Source: Flavobacterium suaedae
GTDB lineage: Bacteria; Bacteroidota; Bacteroidia; Flavobacteriales; Flavobacteriaceae
Direction: 5' to 3'
DNA length: 64,000 bases
Assembly: GCF_014642915.1 (NCBI RefSeq)
Contig: NZ_BMJE01000001.1
Coordinates: 554,140-618,139, forward strand
In this document: one piece after another, positions 35,717 to 45,738 of the stretch
Layout of the letters: each line of letters opens with the position of its first letter
Position numbering within the stretch: position 1 is the first letter of the stretch
Program-made: the position numbers and the translations under genes
Notes under the pieces: model-generated
Databases searched by the model: none
What the model saw: only the letters and a program-made list of their open reading frames with translations
Told to the model about the DNA's origin: nothing

Positions 35717-36445
35717 CTACTTGTCGTCGCCTTCCGAAACTTTATTTTTAACTACTAAACGGAAACCTTCGCCGTGTATGTTAAGTATTTCTACATCCTC
35801 ATCAGGTTTCAGGTATTTTCTTAGCTTAGCTATGTAAACATCCATACTTCTTGATGTAAAGTAGTTATCATCTCTCCATATTTTAGTAAGTGCTAATTCT
35901 CTTGGCATAAGGTCATTTTCATGAAGCGCAAGCATTTTAAGCAGCTCATTTTCTTTTGGAGAAAGTTTTATCGGTTCTTCATTCTCAAAAGTTAAGAAAC
36001 GTAACTTTGAGTTTAGGTGGAACTTACCTATCTGGAACTCAAACTTAGAGTTATCCGTTTTAGTCTCTGATGCTTTTCTTTGGATAATGGCTTTAATTTT
36101 CATCAATAAAACTTCAGAATCAAACGGCTTGTTTAGGTAATCATCCGCTCCTACTTTATACCCTTTAAGCACATCTTCTTTCATAGATTTTGCCGTAAGG
36201 AAAATAATAGGTACTTCTTTGTTTTTATCTCTGATTTCTCTGGCCAGAGTATAACCATCTTTATATGGCATCATGACATCAAGGATACAAAGGTCGAAAT
36301 TATCTTTTTTAAATTTTTCGAAACCCTCCATACCGTTCTTTGCCAAGGTAACTTCAAAATCGTTAATTGACAGATAGTCTTTTAGTACTGCTCCGAAGTT
36401 TGGATCATCTTCTACTAAAAGAATCTTTTTGTTTACTTCTTCCAT
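35717..36445 (-). CDS. OmpR/PhoB-type response regulator
   Basis: A 242-residue DNA-binding response regulator. The receiver domain has the acidic pair at 12-14, the phospho-acceptor Asp56 in 'CILDVMMPYKDG', Thr in 'IFLTAKS' and Lys in 'YLNKPFD'. The C-terminal winged helix ('LSPKENELLKMLALHE', 'SRSMDVYIAKLRKYL', 'ILNIHGEGFRL') is OmpR-type. It is 4 bases downstream of the histidine kinase gene on the same strand. The pair resembles the RprX/RprY systems of Bacteroidota, but the target genes are not known here. Confidence 0.95.
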   Translation of the reverse strand: MEEVNKKILLVEDDPNFGAVLKDYLSINDFEVTLAKNGMEGFEKFKKDNFDLCILDVMMPYKDGYTLAREIRDKNKEVPIIFLTAKSMKEDVLKGYKVGADDYLNKPFDSEVLLMKIKAIIQRKASETKTDNSKFEFQIGKFHLNSKLRFLTFENEEPIKLSPKENELLKMLALHENDLMPRELALTKIWRDDNYFTSRSMDVYIAKLRKYLKPDEDVEILNIHGEGFRLVVKNKVSEGDDK

Positions 36446-36449
36446 ATTT

Positions 36450-38000
36450 TTAATTTATTAGAGGCATTTTTATTATAAAGGTACTACCCTTCCCTTTTTC
36501 ACTTTCTACGTATATATCACAATTGTGGTCGTCAATCACCCGTTTTACATAAGCAAGACCAAGACCGTGTCCCTTTACATTGTGTATGTCTCCGGTATGC
36601 TCACGGTAAAATTTCTGAAATATTTTCTTCTGTACAGATTTAGACATTCCCAAGCCTTTATCTGTAATTTTAATTAATATGAAATCCTTTACATTTTCCG
36701 TATATATGTCTATAACGGGTTCTCCTTCAGAATATTTTATTGCATTGTCTAAAATATTAACTAAAACATTTGTAAAATGAACATCGTTTAACAAAACAGT
36801 GGTTCTCTTTGCGTTAAAATGTCTTGTTAACCTACCATCTCTGGCTTCAACAATTAAATGGACATGCTCTATAGCTTCTTCAATAATCTCCTGAACATCA
36901 GCCTGATCTTTAGTTATATCAAGCTCTTTTTTATCAAATTTAGATATCTGTAAAACATTTTCTACCTGAGAATGCATTCGCTTATTCTCATCTCTTATCA
37001 TCCGCAAATAATTCTGAACCCTGTCAGGGTCATTTAGTATTTTCGGATTTTTTATAGCATCAAGCGCAAGGTTTATAGTAGCTATCGGCGTTTTAAACTC
37101 ATGCGTCATGTTATTTATAAAATCAGTTTTAATTTCAGATATCTGTTTTTGTTTTATTAACTGATTTATGGCACTAAGGTACGCAATAATAATTATAAGT
37201 GTAAAAATGAGTGATAATGATGTTATACCAACTATAGAAGAAAATATAAATGTTTTCTTTTTCGGGAAACTTATTACCAGCCTGTACTGTGTTTTACCAT
37301 CTATATCATCATATAAAGGGTATTGATATGAAGTACCTTCCTTCCACTCCAGTTTTCCTGAATGTAATTCTGTAGGCTCTCCGTTTTTATATACTCCAAA
37401 CTCAAATGGGGTATCAACACCACTTTGCGCCAACTCCACCTTTATTTTTCGTTTTAAATCATTGATAGAAACACGCTCGGTAATTGGTGTAGACTCTCTG
37501 TAATCATTTACATAAAGTTTAAATTGATAGCGTTGCCAAACCTGCATATCACCATCTTCCTCCTCTAACTTTGTTTGGGCAATAGTATCTTTTTTATGTA
37601 TGGCAGTTAAGTCATCTACGTCGTGATCAACGGAATTGCCATTGCTGATATCTACTGTATCAAAACTTACTGTTTCTTTATTTTTTGAAGATTGCGGCTT
37701 TTGTTTGGTCTTACTATTTGCTTTAATATCTATTAAATTGCAATAGGCAGCCTGCATTTCTTCTCTGCTTGGTGAGTGACCAATACTGTCTTCGTAAGCT
37801 TTATATAGCTCTAAAAATTTATATTCGTCTTTTTGCTGTAACTTAACTGCAACTTTACCCAGCACCTGCTGTATATGGCGCTTAAACTGGTCTTCACTAT
37901 TTTCTATAGAAGAATTTACCCAGTACAATTGTACAAGGATAATACCTATTAAGGATAGGCTCATAAAAAATACCAGTAAGCGAAACCGAGTCTTATTCAT
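36450..38000 (-). CDS. Sensor histidine kinase
   Basis: A 516-residue membrane kinase. TM1 lies at residues ~8-27 and TM2 near 255-280, bracketing a ~220-residue periplasmic sensor domain that is Ser/Lys/Asp-rich. The phospho-acceptor His is in 'NNMTHEFKTPIATINLALDAI' near residue 300. The ATPase domain has N-box 'NVLVNILDNAIKYS', G1 'ITDKGLGMS' and G2 'VKGHGLGLAYVK'. The ATG at 37998-38000 is preferred over the GTG six bases upstream. It lies 4 bases upstream of its response regulator. Ligand unknown. Confidence 0.95.
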   Translation of the reverse strand: MNKTRFRLLVFFMSLSLIGIILVQLYWVNSSIENSEDQFKRHIQQVLGKVAVKLQQKDEYKFLELYKAYEDSIGHSPSREEMQAAYCNLIDIKANSKTKQKPQSSKNKETVSFDTVDISNGNSVDHDVDDLTAIHKKDTIAQTKLEEEDGDMQVWQRYQFKLYVNDYRESTPITERVSINDLKRKIKVELAQSGVDTPFEFGVYKNGEPTELHSGKLEWKEGTSYQYPLYDDIDGKTQYRLVISFPKKKTFIFSSIVGITSLSLIFTLIIIIAYLSAINQLIKQKQISEIKTDFINNMTHEFKTPIATINLALDAIKNPKILNDPDRVQNYLRMIRDENKRMHSQVENVLQISKFDKKELDITKDQADVQEIIEEAIEHVHLIVEARDGRLTRHFNAKRTTVLLNDVHFTNVLVNILDNAIKYSEGEPVIDIYTENVKDFILIKITDKGLGMSKSVQKKIFQKFYREHTGDIHNVKGHGLGLAYVKRVIDDHNCDIYVESEKGKGSTFIIKMPLIN

Positions 38001-38072
38001 CGGCACAAATTTAACATTTTAACACACATTAATTTAAGGCGTTAACCAAAGATTAACAAGAGTATCAATTTT

Positions 38073-38660
38073 TTAAAGTGTGTGAATTGTCTTATAAATT
38101 TTATTCACCTGATTTTTAGCTACTTCCAAGTCAATATTTTCAATAATAAAATCGCTTAATTTTTTCTTTTTTTCTTCGCTCCATTGGTTTTTCATCCTCT
38201 CAAGCACCTCTTTTTCGCTTACACCATCCCTTTTCATTACCCTTTTTATTCTTGTCTCTTTAGGAGCTGTAACCAGTATAACTTTATCACAATCTTTAAA
38301 GCTGCCACTCTCAAATAGTATTGCTGCTTCTTTTATTACAAATTTTTCATCTTTGTGCTGGTCTGTCCAGTCAGTAAAATGCTGCCTTACCCTTGGGTGT
38401 ATAATAGCATTAAGTTGCTCCAGTTTTTCAGGTTTTTTAAAAACTACCGAAGCTAATTTTTTTCTGTCAGGAATATTATCTGTAAGTACTTCTTCTCCAA
38501 AAACCTCTGAAATTTGCTGCACTACTTCAGGAAAGTATAATATTTTCTTTGCTTCCGTATCTGCTATATAAACAGGCACTCCTAAATCAGCAAAATAATT
38601 AGCAATAGTAGTTTTACCACTGCCTATACCTCCTGTAAGCCCTATAATTTTGGTTTTCAT
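38073..38660 (-). CDS. coaE: Dephospho-CoA kinase
   Basis: CoaE phosphorylates the 3'-hydroxyl of dephospho-CoA in the last step of coenzyme A synthesis. The 195-residue protein has the P-loop 'IGLTGGIGSGKTTIA' (residues 5-19), 'VPVYIADTEAKKIL' for the substrate and the lid region with 'IHPRVRQHF' and 'RVMKRDGVSEKEV'. The start overlaps the stop of the glycosyltransferase gene by 3 bases, so translation is coupled. Another CoA gene, coaBC, lies at 49175-50386 in this window, not in the same operon. Confidence 0.97.
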   Translation of the reverse strand: MKTKIIGLTGGIGSGKTTIANYFADLGVPVYIADTEAKKILYFPEVVQQISEVFGEEVLTDNIPDRKKLASVVFKKPEKLEQLNAIIHPRVRQHFTDWTDQHKDEKFVIKEAAILFESGSFKDCDKVILVTAPKETRIKRVMKRDGVSEKEVLERMKNQWSEEKKKKLSDFIIENIDLEVAKNQVNKIYKTIHTL

Positions 38661-39658
38661 TTTTTAAAGAATAATTCAGGGAAAGCTACTTCCGGTTTTT
38701 TTGAAAGTAAGTGCACATTTATAAACGATTTTAAGTACCCTACTCCATACCCATAAAACTGTATAAAAACAGCTATAAGGGAGTAACCTCCTATTTTTAA
38801 ACTTTTGTTTTGTATGGTCGATGCAATAAATAGTAAAACAAAATACAGAAAATACAGATATAAAAGGACAGCTATATTACCAAAAAGTAATAAGAGTACT
38901 GAAAATGCTAACCCCAGTATAAATAGTGTAGGAAACAAAAAAGTAACTTTTTTATATTGCGGATGCCATAAATCCAGTATTGGTCTTGCTTTACCAAACT
39001 TATTAACCTGTTTATAAAACTTCTCCCAATCTATTCTCCGTTTGTGGTATACTTTACAATCAGGAAAAAGTTTTGTTGCATAGCCCAAACGCCATAAACG
39101 TATAGAAAGGTCCGGGTCTTCCCCTGGGTGTATATTTCCGAAACCTCCTGAAGCCTCAAAAGCTTTTTTAGAAATCCCCATATTAAAACTTCTGGGTTGA
39201 AACTTTTCTATTTTTTCCGATTTCCCTCTTATACCTCCTGTAGTTAAAAAAGAAGTCATTGTAAAGTTTATAGCCTTTTGTATATCGCTAAAACTATCTA
39301 AAGCAGCATCAGGTCCTCCAAAACAATCTACATAGTTTTTTGACAGGCTTTTAGCTACATTAGTAAGATAATTTTCAGGAATAATACAATCAGAGTCCAG
39401 TATTATAAAATATTCTCCTTTGGCTTTTTTCATGCCATAATTTCGGGAATCTCCGGGACCTGAATTCTCTTTATAATAGTAGGATATAAACAGCTTACCT
39501 TCAAACTTATCAACTACATCAGTACATGCTATTGAGGAGCCATCTTCTATAATAACCACTTCATAACGATCTGTATAAGTTTGTTTGGTTAAGCTCTCCA
39601 GTAATTCCTCTATTTCATCAGGTCTGTTATATACGGGTATTATTAGCGAAAAAAGCAT
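38657..39658 (-). CDS. Glycosyltransferase family 2 protein
   Basis: A 333-residue protein with an N-terminal GT-A domain: 'SLIIPVYNRPDEIEELLESL', the nucleotide-sugar motif 'VIIEDGSS', DxD-type 'FIILDSDCIIP' near residue 95 and 'GEDPDLSIRLWRLGY' (ED catalytic motif) near 185. The last ~100 residues contain two or three membrane helices, so the enzyme is anchored in the inner membrane. It probably acts in polysaccharide or glycolipid synthesis; the acceptor is unknown. It precedes coaE with a 3-base overlap. Confidence 0.9.
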   Translation of the reverse strand: MLFSLIIPVYNRPDEIEELLESLTKQTYTDRYEVVIIEDGSSIACTDVVDKFEGKLFISYYYKENSGPGDSRNYGMKKAKGEYFIILDSDCIIPENYLTNVAKSLSKNYVDCFGGPDAALDSFSDIQKAINFTMTSFLTTGGIRGKSEKIEKFQPRSFNMGISKKAFEASGGFGNIHPGEDPDLSIRLWRLGYATKLFPDCKVYHKRRIDWEKFYKQVNKFGKARPILDLWHPQYKKVTFLFPTLFILGLAFSVLLLLFGNIAVLLYLYFLYFVLLFIASTIQNKSLKIGGYSLIAVFIQFYGYGVGYLKSFINVHLLSKKPEVAFPELFFKK

Positions 39659-39743
39659 TTATACAAATTTTAAGCAAAGTTACTGTTTAATTAAAAACAA
39701 AAGCCACCCAAGGCAGCCTTTACATAAAAGTTTATATAAAAAA

Positions 39744-39769
39744 GAACCGATGGCATACGCCACCGGTTC
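39744..39769 (-). terminator. Terminator of the T9SS adhesin gene
   Basis: Stem GAACCG.TGGC/GCCA.CGGTTC with one mismatch and a run of A before it (T-run on the minus strand), 28 bases beyond the adhesin stop. Confidence 0.85.
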
Positions 39770-39796
39770 CAAACAATTAAAATTTAATAATTACAA

Positions 39797-42700
39797 CTAT
39801 TGCTTTTTAACTACTTTAATTGTTTTATTTACAGTACCTGCAGTTACCTGAACTACATAAGTACCGTCAGCAAGAATGCTCATATCAATTTTAGCCTCTG
39901 GCGTATTTGGCTTAACATTCATTACTTCCTGACCAAGCATATTAAATATTGCTACAGAAGTAATTTCAGATGAGTAGTTCATTACAAGTACATCCTTAAC
40001 CGGGTTAGGATAATAGCTGAATGAAGTTACATCAAATCTGTCTCCTGCAAGTACAGCAGTAATTGTAACTGCAAGCGGTGACATACTTGAACATCCGTTC
40101 ATTGTTGCAACAGCATAATAATTAGCACCTGCCTCAATCATAGCGTCAGCAGCAAGTGGGTTAACACCGGCCATTGCATCTTCCATACTAGCATACCATA
40201 CTACGTTAGTACCTGTTACCTCAATATCTGCAACAGTAGCAAAGTCAGCATCAGTAACTTCAATTTGTTGCTCAGCTGCACCTGTAGCGTCTTCAACTAC
40301 AACAACCTGAGCTGTTACAGCTGCACGGTTAATACTTTCACAACCTCCCATAGTTTGAGAAGCATAATATGTCATACCATCCATAACTGTTGCATCCATA
40401 GCAAGTGGTTCTCCACCTTCGGCAGCCATATACCATTGAATCATTTCTCCGGAAGCAGATAAATCTGCAACTGTAGCACTCTGACAGAATATTTGATTTG
40501 CAGATGCAGTTGGTGTAGATGCAGGACATAGTACTTCAAGTACTCCGCTCATATACGTAACACCATCCCAAATGTTTCCACCGTTTGCATTATAACCACC
40601 GTAAGTATAAGGACCATCTTCAAGCTGGAATCTTGCAGCATAGTAGTAAGTACCTATTTCAAGGTCTGAACCTATTGCAGCTACAAACTCATCGTTATTT
40701 CCTGACTGTAGGTTAAATGTTGCAGGAACCCACTCTGTCCAAGTTGAAGGATCAGTATCTTCTGTACTAATACCTACCCAAGCAGAAACGCCTACACCAG
40801 GTCCTGTGCCGGGAGTAACTCCTTCTTCATAACCCTGAATGTAAACCATTCCTGATTGACCTTGAAGTATAGATAGTGTACCAGGGTATTGCAGGCTAAC
40901 ATAATCCATAGTCGGTTCGTTAACTGTTACAGTAACCGCCAGTCTGTTTTGGCTTTCACAGCCATTCATTGTTTGAGAAGCATAGTACGTCATACCATCT
41001 TCAAGAGCAGTATACGCAGATACCATGTTACCATCAACCTCAGCATCATACCACATAATCATATTTCCGTTTGCCATTAGGTCGGCAACTGTAGCACCTG
41101 CTTCAAATACCTGAGTAGTATTTCCTGTTGGAGCAGCAGTACTGTTTATAGTTACAGCAACAGCTGTCCTCATTTCACTTTCACATCCTACAGTTTGAGA
41201 AGCATAATAAGTGCCTCCGTTTGCAAGAGCAGCATCTGCTGCAAGTGGGTTTCCTCCTTGTGCAGTAGCATACCACATTACCATATCTCCTTCAGCCATT
41301 AAGTCTGCAACTGTAGCACTGTAACAGAAAGATTGTGCTGCATCAGCTACAGGAGCTTCAGTACCACAATTAACTGTAAGTACTCCGCTTACATACATAT
41401 CACCATCCCAGAAAGAACCACCTTCTGCACTGTAACCACCATATCTGTATGGTCCTTCAAGATATTTAAATCTTGATGCGTAGTAATATGTACCAGGCTC
41501 TAAATCATCTCCTATTGCAGCTACAAACTCATCGTTATTACCTACCTGAGTGTTAAACGTCATAGGAATCCATGTAGTCCATGTAGATGGGTCAGTATTA
41601 GCTTCACTAACACCTATCCAAGCCGTAACCCCTAGACCAGGTCCTGCTCCCGGAGTAACTCCTTCTTTGTAACCTTGCGCATATACCATTCCTGTTTCTC
41701 CTTGTACTACAGTTAACTGTGGTGGCCACTGTAAATTAATCCAATCCATTTCAGGAACGCTTACTGTTACTGCAAGTCTTTCCTGGCTTTCGCAACCATT
41801 CACTGTTTGTGTAGCATAATACATTCCTGATGTTAAACCTGCTGATTCAGCTAAAGCTGTACCACCTTCGGCAACACTGTACCATTGTATATTCTCACCT
41901 GTTGCTTCTAAATCTGCAACTGTTGCTGCTGTAGTAAATACATAATCAGTTTGCCCTGTAGGTGCAGGTGTTATAATAACCTCTATATCTACACTGTCAG
42001 AAGCAGGGCAACCTAAATCTGTTGTTACAGTAGCTGTATAAGTCGCATCAGCCATTGGCTTAGCATATACCATTTGTGCAGGATCTCCTGTATATGGTAC
42101 TGTTGCAGCAGGATCAGAGTAAAGACCTTCCATAGGAGACCATACAAATTCAACTGCACTTGCTCCACCTGTAACCATAACATTATAATCTTCCCACTCA
42201 CCAAAACCTGTGTGACCACAAGCCTCATCAGCATTAATTCCTGTAGAACCATATCTACAACCTACACGCATTCTTGTAAATCCGTTAAATGCAGTTGCCG
42301 GTATACTAGCTGTTCCTGTTACTTCATCTGTTGTTGCTGTAGCAGTATCAAAAATACTTTCATCTGCCGTAAACTCACCATCCATGTTAAAGTCAATCCA
42401 TACACGGAAACGCTGTCCCCAAGTACCACCTGCATCAACTGAAATATCATATGTTTGACCTGCAATTACGTTTGCAGTCATAGCATCATAGTATGTATAA
42501 TCTGAAGCTGCATCATCTGAACCATTGTTAGCAAGGTCTGCAAAAGAGAAGCTTCCGATAAAGTCTCCTGTAGAGCCTGTGCTGCTTACAGTTGGTATAC
42601 AGTATTCAGCAGGAACTATACTTTCGCCTCCTTCAGCCATAAGCATTACAGGAGAACCCTGACAAGCTACTACAGAAGAAGGTACTACTGTTACAGGGTT

Positions 42701-45367
42701 TGGCACAGGGTTTACAGTAACAGTATAATCTGTTGATATTTCACAGTTACCTGCAGATTGTGAAGCCGTTAATGTAAACGTAGTTGTTTCTGCTGGTGTA
42801 AACACATAACCATTTACAGAGTCTCCACTAACTCCATCAGCAGGAGACCAAACGTATGTATCAAAATCAGCAAGACCTTCTGTTATTGTTACCAATTCAG
42901 AATCGTCTCCAGAACATATAGTAGTTTCTGTTCCGCTTAACGTTAAGTTAGCCGGTTCAGTTACACTAAACTCATCTGTTGTAGTAGCTGTTCCTGCTAC
43001 TGTTGTTACTGATACAGTACCTGATACTCCGGCAGGAACTGTTGCTACTATTTCTGTATCTGTGTTAGATGTAATATCTATTGCTGTACCTCCTATTTCA
43101 AGAGCTGTAGCAAAACCTAAATTTGTACCTGTTATAGTTATATCCCCTGATACTGCACAATATGCAGCCGGTGTGAACTCTGTAATTGCAGGAGGATCCG
43201 GCATAAATACGTTTAATGTATAGTCCTCAAAACTACCCCAAGAACCTGTATAACATGGTCCTGAAGGTCCTGAGTTATTATCTGTACCACCTACTCTCAC
43301 TCGGTGAGAACCTACAACTACTGCGTCAGCAGGTATTGAGAATGAACCTTCCAGTGTAGTTGGCTCATCACTTTCTGATAATCCTTCATAAACAAGTTCT
43401 CCTTCATCGTCAAAATCAGTATCATTATTCCAGTCTACCCATACTTTAGTACCATATGTGTAACCTGTATTATAGGTAATAGCGAAATCTACAGTTGCTG
43501 CCACAGGGAAATCTGTTGACATAGCTGAGTAATCTCCATAGTAAGATGGTTCACCTCCTGTTTCATTATTTATAGTTCCCATAAGGAATCCTACAATACC
43601 ATCACCATCCATACTACTTGGTGCCGGAGTACAATATCCTGTATAGAATGATGCAGGTCCTTCCCATGGGCTTGAATCTGAGTCTGAACATACGGCCTGT
43701 ACCCAAGTATAATATGTAGTATTTGGTGTAAGTGCCGATACTGTAGCCTCTGTTACCCCTGCTGCTACACTTCCTGTTGCAACTGTTGTTTCTGTAGGCA
43801 TTTCATCTGAAGTACTCACATAATAGTTATATCCGTCAGCAGGTTCGCTGGCAGATGCCGACCATGTAACAAGACCTGATTCAAAAGAAGCTGTTTCCGC
43901 AGAAACACTTCCTACAGGCTCACATGATGGAGTTTCTATTACTGATATATCGTCTACAAATAATCTGTTTTGGTTTGCAATTGAGTATGCATTGAAACCT
44001 ATGTAATAAACACCGGATGTTGTAGGTGTAAAATCTACAAATACTTCTTCTGAACCTGACATAGAAATTTCAGGATAATCTGCCAAAGTAGTAGTCATTG
44101 CAGCAGCAGTACCACTGGTACCATAGGCTACCTGAAGACTCTCTGTATAGAATGTACTGTCATTACCGTAACGATATGCCAACCTGTACGATACTCCTCC
44201 TGTTAAGTTTAAGCCTTGTGTAAAGAACCAAGCGTTAGCAGGGTTAGAACTGTTATACTGATATCTGAAAACAATTCCGTCAAAACCATAACCAGGATTA
44301 TTAGTTGTAGACCAGTTGTTGCCTGAACCTACATTTTGTCGTGTAATACACTCCGGCATTCCGGGTGTAGTAGCTGTTTCTGCATCTTGATAATAAGGTA
44401 CATCAGTAGCTGTACATAATGTAGTAAATGATACTGAACTAGACCATGCACTAACATCTGAACCGCCGCATAGGCTTCTTACCCATACATAATACATAGT
44501 ATTAGGAGTAAGTGATGTTATATTTGCAGTAGTTGTACCTGCTGTAACACTTCCTGAAGCAGTTTGAGATGCATCAGGAGCAGCTGCTGATGTACTGTAA
44601 TAATACTCATATCCTGCTGAAGCATTTGTTGCAGCAGTCCAAGACACATCTGCTGAGTCCGTTCCAAATCCTGCTACTGATAGCGCTGTTGGAGGCAAGC
44701 ATGAAGCTACAGGTCCTACAAATTGTAATCTTGCTAACGTAGAAGTACGTGTTCCTGATGGCGGTGAAGCAGGGTCAGGGTTTGTACCATCACTATAATA
44801 ATACAGACCGGTGTTTGAGGTTGATGAATACGAACCAAAGTTAGCTGTACAAGAATAACCTGAAACGTTTTCATCTACTGCTATAATAAGGTTACTGGTA
44901 CCATCGTAATTAAATGGTGTTGAAAAAGTAATTTCAAACCAGTTTCCGCCAACAGGAGTAATTGCTCCTGAATAAACTTGCGTTAAGTTAGCAACAGGTT
45001 CCCAGTCAGAAGTAGAAGTAAACTCAGTTTTAGTAGTGTGACCTAAGTAAACTGTCCATTGATTCCAGTTTCCTAAGGTTGTACCGCCTGATGAATAATA
45101 ATACCTTACTTTGGTAATTTCTCCCGGTAGTCCTCCTCCGGTTGCATACTCAGAAGCTTTAACAATTTGCTGAGTATAATTGTAGTTATAACATGAATTA
45201 ATTGGTATTAATCCATTTGTAGATGTTCCGGAACCAATCCCTATGGTTCCTGTTTGTGAGAATCCTGTCGTGACCGACAGTAAGGCTGTTAATAGCCAAA
45301 AGCAAACATGCCACTGTCTCCGGTTTTTCCCATAACCGGAAACACTGTTAATAGTAGTGTTTTTCAT
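39797..45367 (-). CDS. Giant T9SS-secreted multidomain adhesin-like protein
   Basis: An 1856-residue secreted protein. The long signal peptide (residues 1-38, ending GFSQ) is followed by a beta domain, a fibronectin type III domain (~228-318), a jelly-roll-like region (~325-480), a second FN3 (~485-580), a GEVED domain (~590-715, 'KVWVDWNNDTDFDDEGELVY'), an IPT/TIG-like domain (~720-800), a PKD/Ig-like region and a second GEVED copy (~945-1070). From ~1130 on come five 'ATVADL...WY...GG' modules ending in 'YYASQT...CES', interleaved with two near-identical ~125-residue units (~1206-1332 and ~1487-1612). The end is a type A T9SS sorting domain ('YYPNPVKDVL', 'FNMLGQEV', 'VKKQ'). It should sit on or leave the cell surface. 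Adhesion is inferred from domains. Composition looks less AT-rich than its neighbours. Confidence 0.9.
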   Translation of the reverse strand: MKNTTINSVSGYGKNRRQWHVCFWLLTALLSVTTGFSQTGTIGIGSGTSTNGLIPINSCYNYNYTQQIVKASEYATGGGLPGEITKVRYYYSSGGTTLGNWNQWTVYLGHTTKTEFTSTSDWEPVANLTQVYSGAITPVGGNWFEITFSTPFNYDGTSNLIIAVDENVSGYSCTANFGSYSSTSNTGLYYYSDGTNPDPASPPSGTRTSTLARLQFVGPVASCLPPTALSVAGFGTDSADVSWTAATNASAGYEYYYSTSAAAPDASQTASGSVTAGTTTANITSLTPNTMYYVWVRSLCGGSDVSAWSSSVSFTTLCTATDVPYYQDAETATTPGMPECITRQNVGSGNNWSTTNNPGYGFDGIVFRYQYNSSNPANAWFFTQGLNLTGGVSYRLAYRYGNDSTFYTESLQVAYGTSGTAAAMTTTLADYPEISMSGSEEVFVDFTPTTSGVYYIGFNAYSIANQNRLFVDDISVIETPSCEPVGSVSAETASFESGLVTWSASASEPADGYNYYVSTSDEMPTETTVATGSVAAGVTEATVSALTPNTTYYTWVQAVCSDSDSSPWEGPASFYTGYCTPAPSSMDGDGIVGFLMGTINNETGGEPSYYGDYSAMSTDFPVAATVDFAITYNTGYTYGTKVWVDWNNDTDFDDEGELVYEGLSESDEPTTLEGSFSIPADAVVVGSHRVRVGGTDNNSGPSGPCYTGSWGSFEDYTLNVFMPDPPAITEFTPAAYCAVSGDITITGTNLGFATALEIGGTAIDITSNTDTEIVATVPAGVSGTVSVTTVAGTATTTDEFSVTEPANLTLSGTETTICSGDDSELVTITEGLADFDTYVWSPADGVSGDSVNGYVFTPAETTTFTLTASQSAGNCEISTDYTVTVNPVPNPVTVVPSSVVACQGSPVMLMAEGGESIVPAEYCIPTVSSTGSTGDFIGSFSFADLANNGSDDAASDYTYYDAMTANVIAGQTYDISVDAGGTWGQRFRVWIDFNMDGEFTADESIFDTATATTDEVTGTASIPATAFNGFTRMRVGCRYGSTGINADEACGHTGFGEWEDYNVMVTGGASAVEFVWSPMEGLYSDPAATVPYTGDPAQMVYAKPMADATYTATVTTDLGCPASDSVDIEVIITPAPTGQTDYVFTTAATVADLEATGENIQWYSVAEGGTALAESAGLTSGMYYATQTVNGCESQERLAVTVSVPEMDWINLQWPPQLTVVQGETGMVYAQGYKEGVTPGAGPGLGVTAWIGVSEANTDPSTWTTWIPMTFNTQVGNNDEFVAAIGDDLEPGTYYYASRFKYLEGPYRYGGYSAEGGSFWDGDMYVSGVLTVNCGTEAPVADAAQSFCYSATVADLMAEGDMVMWYATAQGGNPLAADAALANGGTYYASQTVGCESEMRTAVAVTINSTAAPTGNTTQVFEAGATVADLMANGNMIMWYDAEVDGNMVSAYTALEDGMTYYASQTMNGCESQNRLAVTVTVNEPTMDYVSLQYPGTLSILQGQSGMVYIQGYEEGVTPGTGPGVGVSAWVGISTEDTDPSTWTEWVPATFNLQSGNNDEFVAAIGSDLEIGTYYYAARFQLEDGPYTYGGYNANGGNIWDGVTYMSGVLEVLCPASTPTASANQIFCQSATVADLSASGEMIQWYMAAEGGEPLAMDATVMDGMTYYASQTMGGCESINRAAVTAQVVVVEDATGAAEQQIEVTDADFATVADIEVTGTNVVWYASMEDAMAGVNPLAADAMIEAGANYYAVATMNGCSSMSPLAVTITAVLAGDRFDVTSFSYYPNPVKDVLVMNYSSEITSVAIFNMLGQEVMNVKPNTPEAKIDMSILADGTYVVQVTAGTVNKTIKVVKKQ

Positions 45368-45679
45368 ATTATAATAGTTATAAATTATTGTTAATAAAAT
45401 TACAAATTTTACATTTAAATAACACTAAATAATACTTTTTATATTTTTTATAAATAAATTTTTAAATTAAAATCAATTATTTTCACAAATAATGGCTTTA
45501 TGTCATTAAAAAGTTAAAAAAATCAATGTATTTTATAAAAAATTCTTTTTTTTAACATTTAGAATGATTTTAAATTTAATTTTTAGTTACAAAAAATCTT
45601 ATAAAACCATTTATTAACAGCGATAAACAAAAAAACAAGTATATGATAATATTAATTATATAAATAATACAGTAAAAAA
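45368..45679. other. Extremely AT-rich upstream region of the adhesin gene
   Basis: About 310 bases of A/T runs with no ORF of note and no hairpin other than the fabI terminator at its far end. It must hold the adhesin promoter, but I could not pick out a clean TTG / TAnnTTTG pair for the minus strand. Confidence 0.45.
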
Positions 45680-45724
45680 ATAGCATAAAAAAAGGAGCCG
45701 TAAAGACTCCTTTTTTTATGCTAT
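45680..45724 (-). terminator. Terminator of fabI and the upstream cluster
   Basis: Perfect 18-bp inverted repeat (45680-45697 with 45707-45724), 9-base loop, including GGAG/CTCC plus an A7/T7 run. It lies 15 bases beyond the fabI stop. Confidence 0.9.
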
Positions 45725-45738
45725 TTTATATATAAATT

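Noticed and set aside
40100-41900. Possible CRISPR or satellite array, because of repeated DNA blocks
   Set aside because: The repeats are in frame, diverged, and encode protein modules of the adhesin; there are no constant-length spacers or cas genes.
42074-42442. 122-codon cysteine-rich plus-strand ORF inside the adhesin gene
   Set aside because: It is antisense to the repetitive adhesin; its Cys/Ser/Thr-rich composition is what the complement of Ala/Thr/Val-rich codons gives.
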